DNA from: Kineococcus sp. TRM81007
GTDB lineage: Bacteria; Actinomycetota; Actinomycetes; Actinomycetales; Kineococcaceae
DNA length: 64,000 nucleotides
Assembly (NCBI RefSeq): GCF_022669155.1
Contig: NZ_JALBVB010000040.1
Span: 30,755 to 94,754, forward strand
Reading direction: 5' to 3'
The notes beneath the pieces were generated by a model. That model did not search any database. It was given only the letters and a program-made list of their open reading frames with translations, and had not been told where the DNA came from. The position numbers and the translations under genes were made by a program. Each line of letters begins with the position of its first letter. Positions within the stretch are counted from its first letter, which is position 1. Shown here piece by piece: positions 1 through 10,789 of the stretch.

Positions 1-28
1 CGGCGGGGGCGGGGGCGGGGGCGGGGCG
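1..28. repeat. G-rich low-complexity tract
   Basis: Short tandem run of a GGGGGC-like unit at the very start of the window. Positions 1-179 hold this tract and otherwise no gene I can support. The ribosome binding site of the first gene (GGAG, about 169-172) ends the stretch. Confidence 0.6.
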
Positions 29-179
29 CAGCCGTGCGTGGCACGTTTCACCGAACCGGTTCGGGGGCACCCCCTCGTACGTCGGGGCGACGGTCGGCGC
101 GCAGCTGCGCGGGCCGACGTGGAGCCGTCGCGGAGCCCCGGCGCGCGACCGGCCCACCCCCTCGCCCTGGAGATCCCAC

Positions 180-1583
180 GTGCCCGGCAGTCCACCGCCC
201 CCCGATCCCACCGCCGCGGACCGGGAGGTGAGGGCCTGCCCACCACCCCAGCGCGCCGGAGCGCCCGGCGCCCCCCGCCCCCGGGCCGACGAGGTGCCCG
301 ACCCCTCCACCGCGGTGGCCGACGCCGCCGCCGCGGACGTCGCCCCCTCCGCCGCGGGACCGGCAGCCCCGGAGGCGCTCGGCGAGCAGCGCCCCGCCCC
401 GCCCCGCACGTTCGGCCTGGTGGTGCTGCTGGGGTCGATGGCTGCGCTGGGCGCGATCAACACCGACCTGTACCTGCCGTCGCTGCCGCAGGTGGCCTCC
501 GACCTCGGGTCCACCGACTCCGCCGCCCAGCTGACCATCACCGTCGTCCTCGTCGGGATGGCGCTGGGCCAGCTCGTCGTCGGCCCCCTCAGCGACCGCT
601 ACGGCCGCCGCCCCCCGGTGGTGGTCGGGTTCTCCCTCTTCGTGGTGGCGTCGCTGCTGTGCACGGTGGCGCCGAGCATGCCGGTGCTCGTGGGGTCCCG
701 GTTCCTGCAGGGCCTGGGTGTCTCGGCGGGGGCGGTGACGGGCATGGCGGTGGTGCGCGACCTGTTCACCGGCTCCGCCGCCGCGCGGCTGATGTCGCGG
801 CTGGTGCTGGTCATCGGGGTGGCGCCGCTGTTCGCGCCGACGGTCGGCGGGGCCCTGGCCGGCGTCGCGGGGTGGCGGGCGGTGTTCGTGGTGCTGGCGG
901 TGGCCGGTGTCGTGCTGGTGCTGACCGTGCGCCGGCGGCTGCCGGAGACGCGCCCGGGCGGGGGCGACAGCGCCGGGCCGGGCGTGCGCGGAACCCTCGG
1001 GCAGGCGCTGCGCACCTACGCCCGGCTGCTGCGCGACCGCCGGTTCGTCGGGTTCGCCCTGCTGCCGGGCCTGGCGATGTCGGTGATCGTCTGCTACGTC
1101 TCCGTCTCGCCGTTCGTGCTCCAGGAGGTCCACGGGCTGTCCACCACGCAGTTCGCCCTGCTGTTCGCCCTCAACGGTGTCGCGCTCGTCGGCGGCACCC
1201 AGCTCAACGCCGCGCTGGTGTCGCGGTTCGCCCCGCTGGCGCTGCTGCGCGTCGGCGTGCCCCTGACCGCGGCGCTCGCGCTGGTCGTGCTCGCCGTGGC
1301 CCTCACCGGCGCCGGCGGCCTGGCCGGGCTGCTGGTGCCCCTGTGGTTCCTGCTGGGCAGCGGCGGGCTGGTCTCCCCGAACGCGGTCACCTGCGCGCTC
1401 GCCGAGCACGGCCGCACCGCCGGCAGCGCCGCCGCGCTCGTGACGGCGGCGCAGTTCGGCCTCGGCGGCGCGGTGGGCACCGTGGCGGGGGTGCTGGGCG
1501 GCGACGCGCGCGCCATGGCGACGGTGATGGTGGCGGCGGCGCTGGCGGCGTGCTGCTCGCTGCTGGTGGCGACGCGCACCTGA
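180..1583 (+). CDS. Bcr/CflA-type MFS drug exporter
   Basis: Predicted proton-driven multidrug exporter of the inner membrane, DHA1 Bcr/CflA subfamily. The 467-residue protein has an unusual proline/alanine-rich cytoplasmic leader of about 77 residues. The first membrane helix contains the subfamily phrase INTDLYLPSLP. MFS motif A (GPLSDRYGRRP) follows at about residue 134, and about 12 hydrophobic segments fit the family. The GTG start is preceded by GGAG with 7-nt spacing. The leader is longer than in most relatives, so a later start cannot be excluded. Substrate is unknown. Confidence 0.85.
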   Translation: MPGSPPPPDPTAADREVRACPPPQRAGAPGAPRPRADEVPDPSTAVADAAAADVAPSAAGPAAPEALGEQRPAPPRTFGLVVLLGSMAALGAINTDLYLPSLPQVASDLGSTDSAAQLTITVVLVGMALGQLVVGPLSDRYGRRPPVVVGFSLFVVASLLCTVAPSMPVLVGSRFLQGLGVSAGAVTGMAVVRDLFTGSAAARLMSRLVLVIGVAPLFAPTVGGALAGVAGWRAVFVVLAVAGVVLVLTVRRRLPETRPGGGDSAGPGVRGTLGQALRTYARLLRDRRFVGFALLPGLAMSVIVCYVSVSPFVLQEVHGLSTTQFALLFALNGVALVGGTQLNAALVSRFAPLALLRVGVPLTAALALVVLAVALTGAGGLAGLLVPLWFLLGSGGLVSPNAVTCALAEHGRTAGSAAALVTAAQFGLGGAVGTVAGVLGGDARAMATVMVAAALAACCSLLVATRT

Positions 1584-1624
1584 GCCGGGCGCCGGACGTC
1601 CCCGGCGGCTGGCACGATGGGCGG

Positions 1625-2491
1625 GTGAGCACCGAGGCCCAGCCGCTGCCCGTCGACGACGCGGCGGAGGGCGCCTTCGCCGCCTCCTGGCGCCTGGTGG
1701 CCACCGACCTCGACGGCACGATCGTCCCGCGCGAGCGACCCGTCTCGGCGCGCACCCTGGCGGCGTTCGCGTCGTGCGCGGCCGCCGGCATCCCCGTGGT
1801 GCCGGTGACGGGCCGCCCGCCGCGGTGGGTGACGCCCCTGGCGCGCGAGGCCGGCCTGGCCGGGCAGGTGGTGTGCGCGAACGGCGCCGTCGTCTACGAC
1901 CTGGACGCCGACCGGGTCGTGCGCCGCCACGCGTTGGACGTCGAGGTGGTGCTGGAGGTGGTGCAGCGGCTGCGCCCGCGGCTGCCCGGCATCGGCTTCG
2001 CGCTGGAGGCCGTGACCGGCTTCCGCCGCGAGGAGCGCTACGCCACGACCTTCGACACGGGCCTGGAGCACGGCGTCGGGCCGCTGGAGGAGCAGCTGGC
2101 GGACAGCCCGCCGGTCGTGAAGGTCCTCGCCAAGTGCCCGGGGGTCTCCAGCGACGAGATGCTCGAGGTGGCGCGGGACGCGGTGGGCGACCTGGTGGGG
2201 GTGACGCACTCCAACGCGGTGGACTCGCTCATCGAGGTCATGGCGCCGGGCGTCAGCAAGGCGAGCACCCTGGCCGAGGTGGCGCGCGGGCGCGGCGTGG
2301 GCCCGGAGGGCGTGGTGGCGTTCGGGGACATGCCCAACGACCTGGAGATGCTGCGCTGGGCGGGCCGCTCGTACGCGGTGGCGGACGGGCACCCGGACGC
2401 GGTGGCCGCCGCGGACGGCGTGGCGGGCGCCTGCGGGGACGACGGGGTCGCGGTGGTGCTGGAGCGGCTGCTCACCCGCCGTGCGGGGTGA
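1625..2491 (+). CDS. Cof-type HAD-superfamily hydrolase
   Basis: Predicted cytoplasmic phosphatase of the Cof/YbiV group, which dephosphorylates sugar phosphates, nucleotides or flavin precursors. In the 288-residue protein motif I is DLDGT near residue 27 with the nucleophile Asp. The Mg-binding motif GDMPND lies near residue 234, and the C2-type cap sits between them. It starts 41 nt after the MFS stop and is probably co-transcribed with it. The open frame extends far upstream, but only from GTG 1625 does the protein look real. The substrate cannot be read from sequence. Confidence 0.85.
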   Translation: MSTEAQPLPVDDAAEGAFAASWRLVATDLDGTIVPRERPVSARTLAAFASCAAAGIPVVPVTGRPPRWVTPLAREAGLAGQVVCANGAVVYDLDADRVVRRHALDVEVVLEVVQRLRPRLPGIGFALEAVTGFRREERYATTFDTGLEHGVGPLEEQLADSPPVVKVLAKCPGVSSDEMLEVARDAVGDLVGVTHSNAVDSLIEVMAPGVSKASTLAEVARGRGVGPEGVVAFGDMPNDLEMLRWAGRSYAVADGHPDAVAAADGVAGACGDDGVAVVLERLLTRRAG

Positions 2492-2732
2492 CGACCCCGA
2501 TCCCGCGCACGAGGACGGGCACGCCGTCCACCGTCTCGGGCAGCTCGGGGCGGTCCGCGTCGTCGGCGACGTTGACCCTCACCGCCCACGAGCGTTCCCA
2601 CTTCGTCAGGCCGATGCCGTTCACGCGCGCGTCACCGCCCACCATCTGACGGACGTGCGCCTTCGCGGCGCGCGCGGCACCGACCTCGCCCCGGGAAGAG
2701 GGGGCCACACCTGAGGTGTCACCTGGGCTCAC
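2472..2732 (-). CDS. Small conserved hypothetical protein coupled to a protease
   Basis: An 86-residue protein I cannot assign to a named family. A GTG start overlaps the stop of the upstream serine protease as GTGA, so the two are translationally coupled. The C-terminal half (GIGLTKWERSWAVRVNV and GVPVLVRGIGVV) looks like a compact beta-rich domain with an alternating hydrophobic pattern. A partner, inhibitor or detached domain of the protease is possible. It converges with the HAD gene, overlapping its 3' end by 20 bp. Confidence 0.6.
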   Translation of the reverse strand: MSPGDTSGVAPSSRGEVGAARAAKAHVRQMVGGDARVNGIGLTKWERSWAVRVNVADDADRPELPETVDGVPVLVRGIGVVTPHGG

Positions 2733-3715
2733 ACCACCAGTGTCGCACCGAGGGCGTCGAGCACAAGGCCGATCGGGTTGCAGAACGTCAGGCCCGCGCC
2801 GTTCGCGCCGCCGCGCTCGCTGCCGGCGAAGAGCAGCCCGATCGCCTGGCGGGTGTCGGGGCGGTACACCAGGGAGCCGGAGTCGCCGCCGGCGGAGAAC
2901 GCGCCGACGTCGCCGGTGACCTCCACCTGCCCCTCGAACGAGACCACGCCCACGGGGTACTCCACGGCCACGTCGTCCAGCTCGATGGCGCTGACGCGCC
3001 CGCGGGTCAGGCCGGTGGTGCGGCCCACCTTCTCCACGGCGACCTCGTCGTCGGCGTCGGTCCAGCCGGTCAGCCGGCCCACGGGGTAGACGGGTTCCCA
3101 GCCGGGGCCGCCGTCCTCGCCGAGGTCCTCCAGCAGGGCCAGGGCGGCGTCGACGGCGTTGCCGCCGCCGGCGTCGAGGGGGACGGCGCGCGCGAGGCGG
3201 CCGACGTGGTCGGTGTCGCGGCCGGCGTCGGAGGGCCCGGGCTGCAGGACGGGGTCGTCGAGGGCGGCCTGGTCGGAGTCGGCCAGGACGTGGTTGTTGG
3301 ACAGCGCGTACACGCCGTCGGAGCCGGTGACGGTGACGAACGCGCCGAGGGTGCCGGCGGTGACGTCGCGGTGCGCGATCGACAGGCCGGGGTGCAGGGG
3401 GCGCACGCGGCGGCGCAGCTCGGCGGCGGTCCAGGCCCGCCCCTCGGCGGGGGCGGTCAGGGCGCGCACGCGCCCGACGTCGCGCACGTCGAGCTCGGCG
3501 GCGGCGGCCGTGCCGGCCAGGGCGCGGGCCTGCCCCAGCAGGGCCTCGCCGCGCTCGCCGGAGTAGCGCACGGCCAGCCCGTAGCGGGGGCCGCCGGGGC
3601 CGTGGCCGAGCACGCTGATGCCGACGCCGGCGACGCCGCCGGGGACGGCCGAGGCCACCGCGACGGAGCGGGCCCGCAGCTGGGCCTTGAGCTCGCGAGC
3701 GTTGTCGATGTGCAC
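2729..3715 (-). CDS. Trypsin-like (S1-fold) serine protease
   Basis: The 328-residue protein carries a chymotrypsin-fold triad: His in NNHVLA near residue 140, Asp in NAVDAAL near 186, Ser in GGDSGS near 276. No signal peptide or membrane segment is visible, so it probably acts in the cytoplasm. About 130 N-terminal residues precede the His motif and could be a regulatory or pro-region. The GTG start follows AGGGGG at good distance; the much longer frame upstream lacks coding character. Specificity is unknown. Confidence 0.8.
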   Translation of the reverse strand: MHIDNARELKAQLRARSVAVASAVPGGVAGVGISVLGHGPGGPRYGLAVRYSGERGEALLGQARALAGTAAAAELDVRDVGRVRALTAPAEGRAWTAAELRRRVRPLHPGLSIAHRDVTAGTLGAFVTVTGSDGVYALSNNHVLADSDQAALDDPVLQPGPSDAGRDTDHVGRLARAVPLDAGGGNAVDAALALLEDLGEDGGPGWEPVYPVGRLTGWTDADDEVAVEKVGRTTGLTRGRVSAIELDDVAVEYPVGVVSFEGQVEVTGDVGAFSAGGDSGSLVYRPDTRQAIGLLFAGSERGGANGAGLTFCNPIGLVLDALGATLVV

Positions 3716-3874
3716 CGCTGGATCCCCCTGGTGAGCGTTCCGTGGTCTGACGGACACACTGTGGCAGGAAGCTCCGACACGGGACCCGACGTGGTCCAGC
3801 GGCTGCGGCGATGACTTCCCCGCGCCGGGCCGGTCCTCCCGGTGACGAGTCGTGACCGCACCCCAGGAGGTCCC

Positions 3875-4540
3875 GTGAACGCCCTGCTCCCGCCCACGAG
3901 GGTCGCCATGCTCCCCGACGTCGAAGCGGAGCGGCTGGAGCTGGCCGACGCCCTCGACGGCCTGGACGCCGAGCAGTGGCGGGCCCCCTCGCTGTGCCGG
4001 GGGTGGGCGGTGCGCGACGTCGTGGCCCACCTGACGCTGTCCACGCGCCAGACGGTGCCCGCCACGGCGTGGCGGGTGCTGCGCGCGCGCGGTTCCTTCG
4101 ACCGCGCCGAGGCCGGCTGGGCCCGTGAACAGGCCCGGCGGTACGCGCCGGCGGAGCTGGTGGGCCGGTTGCGCGCCACCGCCGGGTCGCAGCGGCGCCT
4201 GCGGATCAGCAGTCCGATGGACCCGTTGTGCGACGTGGTGGTGCACCGCCAGGACATCGCCCGCCCCCTGCGGCTGCACCTGCCCAGCGACCCGGCCCGG
4301 GTGGTGGCCGCGCTGCGCCACGCCTGGGTCAACCCCTTCTACGGGCGCCCGCAGCGCCGCTTCGCGGGCCTGCACCTGCAGGCCACCGACGCCGACTGGT
4401 CGGCCGGCGCGCGGGGCCCGCGGGTGCGTGCCCGCGCCGAGGACCTGCTGCTGGTGGCCACCGGCCGCCCCGCGGGCCTCGCCGGCCTCGAGGGCCCGGG
4501 TGCCGCCGAGGTCGCCGCCCGCCTGGGGTGGGAGCGGTGA
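3875..4540 (+). CDS. Maleylpyruvate isomerase-family mycothiol-dependent enzyme
   Basis: DinB/MDMPI-fold protein of 221 residues. The family hallmark is LCRGWAVRDVVAHL near residue 40, with the metal-binding His of the N-terminal helix bundle, and a later HRQDIARPL segment. Actinobacterial relatives use mycothiol as thiol cofactor in isomerisation or conjugation, but most are uncharacterised. GTG 3875 is chosen because AGGAGG ends 4 nt upstream; ATG 3908 is an alternative. It diverges from the protease gene across a roughly 160-bp gap. Confidence 0.8.
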   Translation: MNALLPPTRVAMLPDVEAERLELADALDGLDAEQWRAPSLCRGWAVRDVVAHLTLSTRQTVPATAWRVLRARGSFDRAEAGWAREQARRYAPAELVGRLRATAGSQRRLRISSPMDPLCDVVVHRQDIARPLRLHLPSDPARVVAALRHAWVNPFYGRPQRRFAGLHLQATDADWSAGARGPRVRARAEDLLLVATGRPAGLAGLEGPGAAEVAARLGWER

Positions 4541-4550
4541 GGCCGGGCGC

Positions 4551-4579
4551 CCGGCGCCCGGGTCCTCACCCGGGGCCGG
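4551..4579 (+). terminator. Possible hairpin terminator
   Basis: The stem CCCGGGT / ACCCGGG (4557-4563 and 4568-4574) with loop CCTC is flanked by a second pair of CCGG arms. It lies 11 nt after the MDMPI-type gene stop. There is no T-run, as is common in high-GC actinobacteria. Confidence 0.45.
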
Positions 4580-4644
4580 GTGCCGGCGGACGGTGCACGC
4601 GGGGACGGTCGACGTCACCGCCGACGGCTGAAGGGACGTGCACC

Positions 4645-5052
4645 GTGGGCGAGCACCGTGCGGAGGACCCGCCGGACGCCGGGGACCACCCCGACCCCAG
4701 GGCGCGCTACCGCACCCTTCCCGAGCCGGTCCGCGTCGAGGACGCGGTGGAGAGCCACGACCCCCTGCCGCCGGCACCCGACCCCGCCGAGGGCGGGGAC
4801 GCCAACCGCGCCGCCGTCCTCCGCTACCCCATCGGGGGGCAGGGCGCTGCCGGGTCGCCGGGTCGCCGGCCGCTCAGCGCAGGCCCGCGAGCTCCTCGGC
4901 GCGCACCACGGCCCGCTCCACCGCGTCCAGCGACCCTCCGCCGACGCGCACCATCGCGGCGGCCTCGGCGACCTGCGCGCACGCGGTGGCGGTGCGGGTC
5001 AGGCGCCGGTGCACCTCGGGGTGCCGGCCCTCGGGGCCGGCGGGGACGGTGA
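4645..5052 (+). CDS. Small hypothetical protein, uncertain C-terminus
   Basis: The GTG start follows GAAGGGA at about 8 nt. The first ~70 residues (for example RYRTLPEPVRVED and a DPAEGG segment ending in VLRYPI) read like a short conserved actinobacterial protein rich in Pro, Asp and Arg. The frame then runs about 180 nt into the convergent gene, where it becomes Arg/Pro-rich and looks like antisense translation. A real protein may therefore end near 4850, with the stop lost by an indel. No function is assigned. Confidence 0.4.
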   Translation: MGEHRAEDPPDAGDHPDPRARYRTLPEPVRVEDAVESHDPLPPAPDPAEGGDANRAAVLRYPIGGQGAAGSPGRRPLSAGPRAPRRAPRPAPPRPATLRRRAPSRRPRRPARTRWRCGSGAGAPRGAGPRGRRGR

Positions 5053-5284
5053 ACCCGTCCGAGGGCGCCTCGGCCTGCGCCCGCAGGGCGTTCGCGCGCG
5101 CGGCGCGGGCGACGAGGTCCACCCGGGGCAGGTAGGCCTCCAGCGCGGTGCGCTCGGGGCCGGGCGGGCAGCCGTCGACGACCTGCTCGACGCGGCGCAC
5201 CGCCCGGTCCACGGTGTGCTCGGCGCGCGCCCACACCCCCTGGCCCAGCGGGTCGGGGGTGCGGCGCCAGAACGCGAGCTTCAG
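4874..5284 (-). CDS. Hypothetical helical protein downstream of bpa
   Basis: A protein of about 136 residues beginning KLAFWRRTPDPLGQ, with helical, Arg/Ala-rich content and two Glu/Arg heptad-like stretches. I do not recognise the family. The frame is open far upstream, but the coding part begins just after the bpa stop. The only sensible start is a CTG at 5284, with GAGG about 11 nt upstream, inside a tight 10-nt spacing to bpa, so it is probably co-transcribed with the proteasome activator. The non-standard start lowers confidence. Confidence 0.55.
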   Translation of the reverse strand: MKLAFWRRTPDPLGQGVWARAEHTVDRAVRRVEQVVDGCPPGPERTALEAYLPRVDLVARAARANALRAQAEAPSDGFTVPAGPEGRHPEVHRRLTRTATACAQVAEAAAMVRVGGGSLDAVERAVVRAEELAGLR

Positions 5285-5294
5285 CGCCCTCGCC

Positions 5295-5900
5295 TCACAG
5301 GTACTGGCCGGTGCCGCCGGGCTGCACGCGCGGCATCCCGCCGCGCGCCTGCCCGGGAGCGGGGCCCGCCGGTCCGGCGCCCGGCAGCGACCGGCGCATC
5401 TCCTGCAGCTGCGCCTGGGCGGCCATCTGCTGGGCGACGAGCGCGGTCTGGATGCCGTGGAACAGGCCCTCCAGCCAGCCGACGAGCTGGGCCTGGGCGA
5501 TGCGCAGCTCGCTCTCGGAGGGCGCGGACCCCTCCGCGAAGGGCAGCGCGATGCGGCGCAGCTCCTCCACCAGGTCCGGGGCCAGCCCGTCCTCCAGCTC
5601 GGAGAGGGAGCGGTCGTGGATCTCGGCGAGGCGGTGCCTGCCGGCCTCGTCCAGCGGCGCGGAGCGCACCTCCTCCAGCAGCTGCTTGACCATGCTGCCG
5701 ATGCGCATGACCTTGGCGGGCTGGCTGACCAGGTCCGCCGGGCCGGGCTCGCCCTCCTCGGGCGGTTCGGCGATGCCCATGCCCTGCGGGGTGACGACGA
5801 CCACGCGCGGGTCGGCGCCGTCGGCGGGATCGCGCCGCACGTCCGGCGGCGTGGGGTCTTCCGGCGGCTGCTGGGGGTGCTGGGCGGGCTGCTCGGACAT
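5295..5900 (-). CDS. bpa: Bacterial proteasome activator (Bpa/PafE-type)
   Basis: ATP-independent ring activator of the actinobacterial 20S proteasome, related to Mycobacterium Rv3780. The 201-residue protein has a disordered Pro-rich N-terminus and a helical core (about residues 55-160, including AKVMRIGSMVKQLLEEV). It ends exactly in GQYL, the C-terminal peptide that docks into proteasome alpha-ring pockets in the known family. ATG 5900 follows a GGGGG tract; ATG 5909 would add three residues. No proteasome subunit gene is in the window. Confidence 0.92.
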   Translation of the reverse strand: MSEQPAQHPQQPPEDPTPPDVRRDPADGADPRVVVVTPQGMGIAEPPEEGEPGPADLVSQPAKVMRIGSMVKQLLEEVRSAPLDEAGRHRLAEIHDRSLSELEDGLAPDLVEELRRIALPFAEGSAPSESELRIAQAQLVGWLEGLFHGIQTALVAQQMAAQAQLQEMRRSLPGAGPAGPAPGQARGGMPRVQPGGTGQYL

Positions 5901-5916
5901 GGCCCCCATCCTGCCG

Positions 5917-6798
5917 TCAGCCCCGCGCGCGCACCTCCCGCGGGAGGGCGGCGGCGGCGAGCAGGACGGTGGCGGCCACGGCCAGGCCGGGGGCCGCCAC
6001 GGCCGCGCCCAGGCCGGCGCCGGGCCAGGCGTAGGCGGCGACGAGGGCGAGCGCGCAGGCGGCGGGCACGCCGGCGGCCAGGGCGGCGACGGCGCCGGGG
6101 CGCCCGCGCACCCACCGCCCGCGCCGGCCCCACGGCAGGGCCAGGGTGAGGGCGAGGACGGCGGTGCCGACGAGCGCGGAGGCCAGCGGGTCGCTGACGC
6201 GGTGCCACCCGTCGGCGACGACCATGGCGCCCATCGCGCCGGAGGCCAGGGCGCCCAGCGGTGCCAGCAGGAGCCGCCAGCGCGGCGGGGCGGCCACCAG
6301 CAGGCCGAGGCAGACGCCGAGCACGCCGGCGGTGTGGCCGCTGGGCAGGCTGTTGCCGCTGTTGGCGTAGGCGCTGATCAGGTCCGGGCGGTCCAGCAGG
6401 ACGAGCTTGAGCAGCTCGGTGAGGGCCAGGGTGCCGGCGGCGACGCCGAGGCCGAGCGCGGCGCGGCCGGGTGCGCGGCGCAGCAGCCCGGCGAGGGCGA
6501 CGAGCGCGGCACCGGCGAGCAGGTGGAGCGGTTCGAGGAGCCCGGCGAGGTCCAGCAGCCGCTCGGCCGGCGCGGGCAGCCCGGCGTCGGGGGAGGCGAG
6601 GGCGAGGCGGTGCACGGCGTCCTCGGCGGCCTGCCCGCGCTCGGTGCGCACGCACACGACGTACAGGACGGCGAGGGCGGCGGCGTGCACGAGGGCGGTC
6701 GCGGCGTAGCGGCCGAGGCCGCGGCGGCCGGGGCCGCGCAGGGTGGGCGCCGGGGCCGTGGGGGCGGTGCTGGACGTCACCTCCCCACTGTGCGGCAC
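5917..6798 (-). CDS. PAP2-superfamily membrane phosphatase
   Basis: Integral-membrane phosphatase acting on lipid phosphates such as phosphatidylglycerol phosphate or undecaprenyl pyrophosphate (family knowledge). The 293-residue protein has about seven hydrophobic segments. Conserved motifs are KLVLLDRP (K-x5-R-P, one residue shorter than canonical), SLPSGHT near residue 155, and WHRVSD with the catalytic His and Asp near 190. It lies directly upstream of bpa on the same strand. The precise substrate is unknown. Confidence 0.82.
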   Translation of the reverse strand: MPHSGEVTSSTAPTAPAPTLRGPGRRGLGRYAATALVHAAALAVLYVVCVRTERGQAAEDAVHRLALASPDAGLPAPAERLLDLAGLLEPLHLLAGAALVALAGLLRRAPGRAALGLGVAAGTLALTELLKLVLLDRPDLISAYANSGNSLPSGHTAGVLGVCLGLLVAAPPRWRLLLAPLGALASGAMGAMVVADGWHRVSDPLASALVGTAVLALTLALPWGRRGRWVRGRPGAVAALAAGVPAACALALVAAYAWPGAGLGAAVAAPGLAVAATVLLAAAALPREVRARG

Positions 6799-6864
6799 GC
6801 GCGCGCGGGGTGCGTCGCCGGAGCGTGCAGGGCCCGCGCGCGTCGTGCGGGGGAGCGGGGTGGA

Positions 6865-7797
6865 TCAGCGGGAGGCGCGCTCCAGCGCGGCCACCTCCTC
6901 GTCGGTCAGCTCCAGGTCGATCGAGGCCAGCAGGGGGGCGACCTGCTCGACGGTGCGGGCGCTGGCCAGGGGGGCGAGCACGGTGGGCTGGTGGCGCAGC
7001 CAGGCCAGCGCGACGGCGGCGACCTCGGCGCCGTGGGCGGCGGCGACCTCGTCGAGGGCGGTCAGGACCCGCTGCCCGCGGGGGGAGTCCAGGTGGGCGG
7101 AGGCCTTGGCGCTGCGGGCGCTGTCGGCGCTCTGCCCGGGGCGGTACTTGCCGGAGAGGAACCCGGAGGCGAGGGAGAAGTACGGGACCATCGCCAGGCC
7201 GTTGGCGGCGACGACGTCGGCGGGGCCGGACTCGTACTCCTGGCGGGCGACGAGGTTGTACTCGTTCTGCAGCGCGGTGTAGGCGGTGAAGCCCTCGCGG
7301 CGGGACGTCTCCAGCGCCTGCTCCAGGCGGGGGCCGGTGAAGTTGGAGGCGCCGAGGGCGCGGACCTTGCCGGCGGTGACGAGCTCCTCGAAGGCGCCGA
7401 GGGTCTCCTCCATCGGCGTGCCCTCGTCGTCGGCGTGCGCCCAGTACAGGTCGATCCGGTCGGTGCCGAGGCGCTGCAGGGAGGCGTCGACGGCCTTGCG
7501 GATCGTGCCGGCGGCCAGGCCCTCCAGGCCGGGGGCCTTGCCGACCTTGGTGGCGAGCACCACGGCGTCGCGCTTGCCGGACGCCGCGAACCAGCGGCCG
7601 AGGATGGTCTCGGAGATGCCGGCGCCGCCGTCGCTCCAGGCGGAGTAGACGTCGGCGGTGTCGATGAAGTCGCCGCCGCCGTCGACGAAGGCGTCGAGCA
7701 CGCGGTGCGACTCGGCCTCGTCGGAGGTCCAGCCGAAGGTGTTCCCGCCCAGGCACAGGGGGCGGACGTCGAGGTCGGAGGTTCCGATGCGGGTCAT
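6865..7797 (-). CDS. Aldo/keto reductase
   Basis: NADPH-dependent TIM-barrel oxidoreductase of 310 residues. The catalytic tetrad is visible: Asp and Tyr in DTADVYSA, Lys in TKVGK and His in WAHAD. The C-terminal cofactor-binding segment includes APLASARTVEQV. It resembles the YajO/Tas-like general stress AKRs. ATG 7797 has a GGGG tract just upstream. The gene diverges from the 7879 gene, leaving about 80 bp for both promoters. Substrate is unknown. Confidence 0.87.
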   Translation of the reverse strand: MTRIGTSDLDVRPLCLGGNTFGWTSDEAESHRVLDAFVDGGGDFIDTADVYSAWSDGGAGISETILGRWFAASGKRDAVVLATKVGKAPGLEGLAAGTIRKAVDASLQRLGTDRIDLYWAHADDEGTPMEETLGAFEELVTAGKVRALGASNFTGPRLEQALETSRREGFTAYTALQNEYNLVARQEYESGPADVVAANGLAMVPYFSLASGFLSGKYRPGQSADSARSAKASAHLDSPRGQRVLTALDEVAAAHGAEVAAVALAWLRHQPTVLAPLASARTVEQVAPLLASIDLELTDEEVAALERASR

Positions 7798-7878
7798 GCG
7801 CCCCAGCACAGCACTGCCGCGGCGGGACCGCTCGGCGTGCGTCCGCGCCGGGGATGCAGTGGAGTGGGTCGGGTGCAG

Positions 7879-8304
7879 ATGGGAGCCACCGCCGCCGAGT
7901 CCGTGAGCATCGAGGGCGCCGACGTCGTCCTGCGCGCCGAGGGGCGCGCCGAGGTGTACGACCTCGCCTACGTGCGGCTGATCGTCCCCTACCTCACGGG
8001 GGAGCGTTCCGTGGCGCCGATGCGGCTCGTGCACTTCCGCCCGGGGGTGAAGCCCTGGATCTGCCTCAGCGTCATCGACGACGACGGGTACGAGCCGGAC
8101 CTGTCCGGTGTGGCGATCTACTCCGGCCTGGGCAGCCACCGGGAGATGGGCCTGCACCTGAGCAGGGCCGAGGCGTGGCGCCTGGCCGAGGTGCTGCAGG
8201 GGTCCTCGTGCGCGCAGGACACCGGGGAGCTGGACGGGGAGCTGGGCGAGGAGGAGGGCGAGCAGGAGGGCGAGCAGGAGGGCGAGGAGGACCGGGCGGC
8301 CTGA
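7879..8304 (+). CDS. Hypothetical protein with acidic repeat tail
   Basis: A 141-residue protein. The first ~110 residues look like a compact globular domain (YDLAYVRLIVPYLTGE, then RLVHFRPGVKPWICLSV). A tail of repeated EGEQ-like units (about residues 120-138) follows, encoded by a near-perfect 12-bp direct repeat at about 8250-8290. I do not recognise the domain. An in-frame GTG at 7873 is an alternative start. Acidic tails of this kind often mark flexible interaction regions, but no function is assigned. Confidence 0.65.
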   Translation: MGATAAESVSIEGADVVLRAEGRAEVYDLAYVRLIVPYLTGERSVAPMRLVHFRPGVKPWICLSVIDDDGYEPDLSGVAIYSGLGSHREMGLHLSRAEAWRLAEVLQGSSCAQDTGELDGELGEEEGEQEGEQEGEEDRAA

Positions 8305-8372
8305 GGCGCGGCCCGGGGTCGCGCGTCCCGCCCCGCTCCGGGCGCCCGGACGGGTGGTCCCGACCCCTCCCT

Positions 8373-8394
8373 TGCATGCCGTGCGGGGCATGCA
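8373..8394. promoter_or_regulatory. Inverted repeat upstream of TetR gene
   Basis: Perfect 8-bp arms TGCATGCC / GGCATGCA with a 6-bp spacer, immediately 5' of a TTGACG hexamer (8396-8401). A likely second operator or regulator site for the tetR-exporter operon. Confidence 0.55.
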
Positions 8395-8395
8395 C

Positions 8396-8423
8396 TTGAC
8401 GCGGAGTTTGCACGGTGTGCAAA
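8396..8423 (+). promoter_or_regulatory. Promoter -35 and palindromic TetR operator
   Basis: The -35-like TTGACG (8396-8401) is followed by a perfect palindrome TTTGCAC-GGT-GTGCAAA (8407-8423). The palindrome fills the spacer and ends 8 nt before the GTG start at 8432. Binding here would block transcription, as expected for an autorepressing TetR protein. The short distance also suggests a leaderless or near-leaderless transcript. Confidence 0.7.
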
Positions 8424-8431
8424 GTGTTCGG

Positions 8432-10778
<2,347 letters not shown>

Positions 10779-10789
10779 CCGACGGCCCC

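Noticed and set aside
38-1624. Long plus-strand open frame in a second frame across the MFS transporter gene
   Set aside because: It is Arg/Pro/Gly-rich with no family signal. Only the part after GTG 1625, the HAD hydrolase, is coding.
5311-7878. Long plus-strand frame opposite bpa, PAP2 and AKR genes
   Set aside because: Antisense of well-supported genes. High GC with few stops produces such frames. Only its end (7879-8304) looks like a protein.
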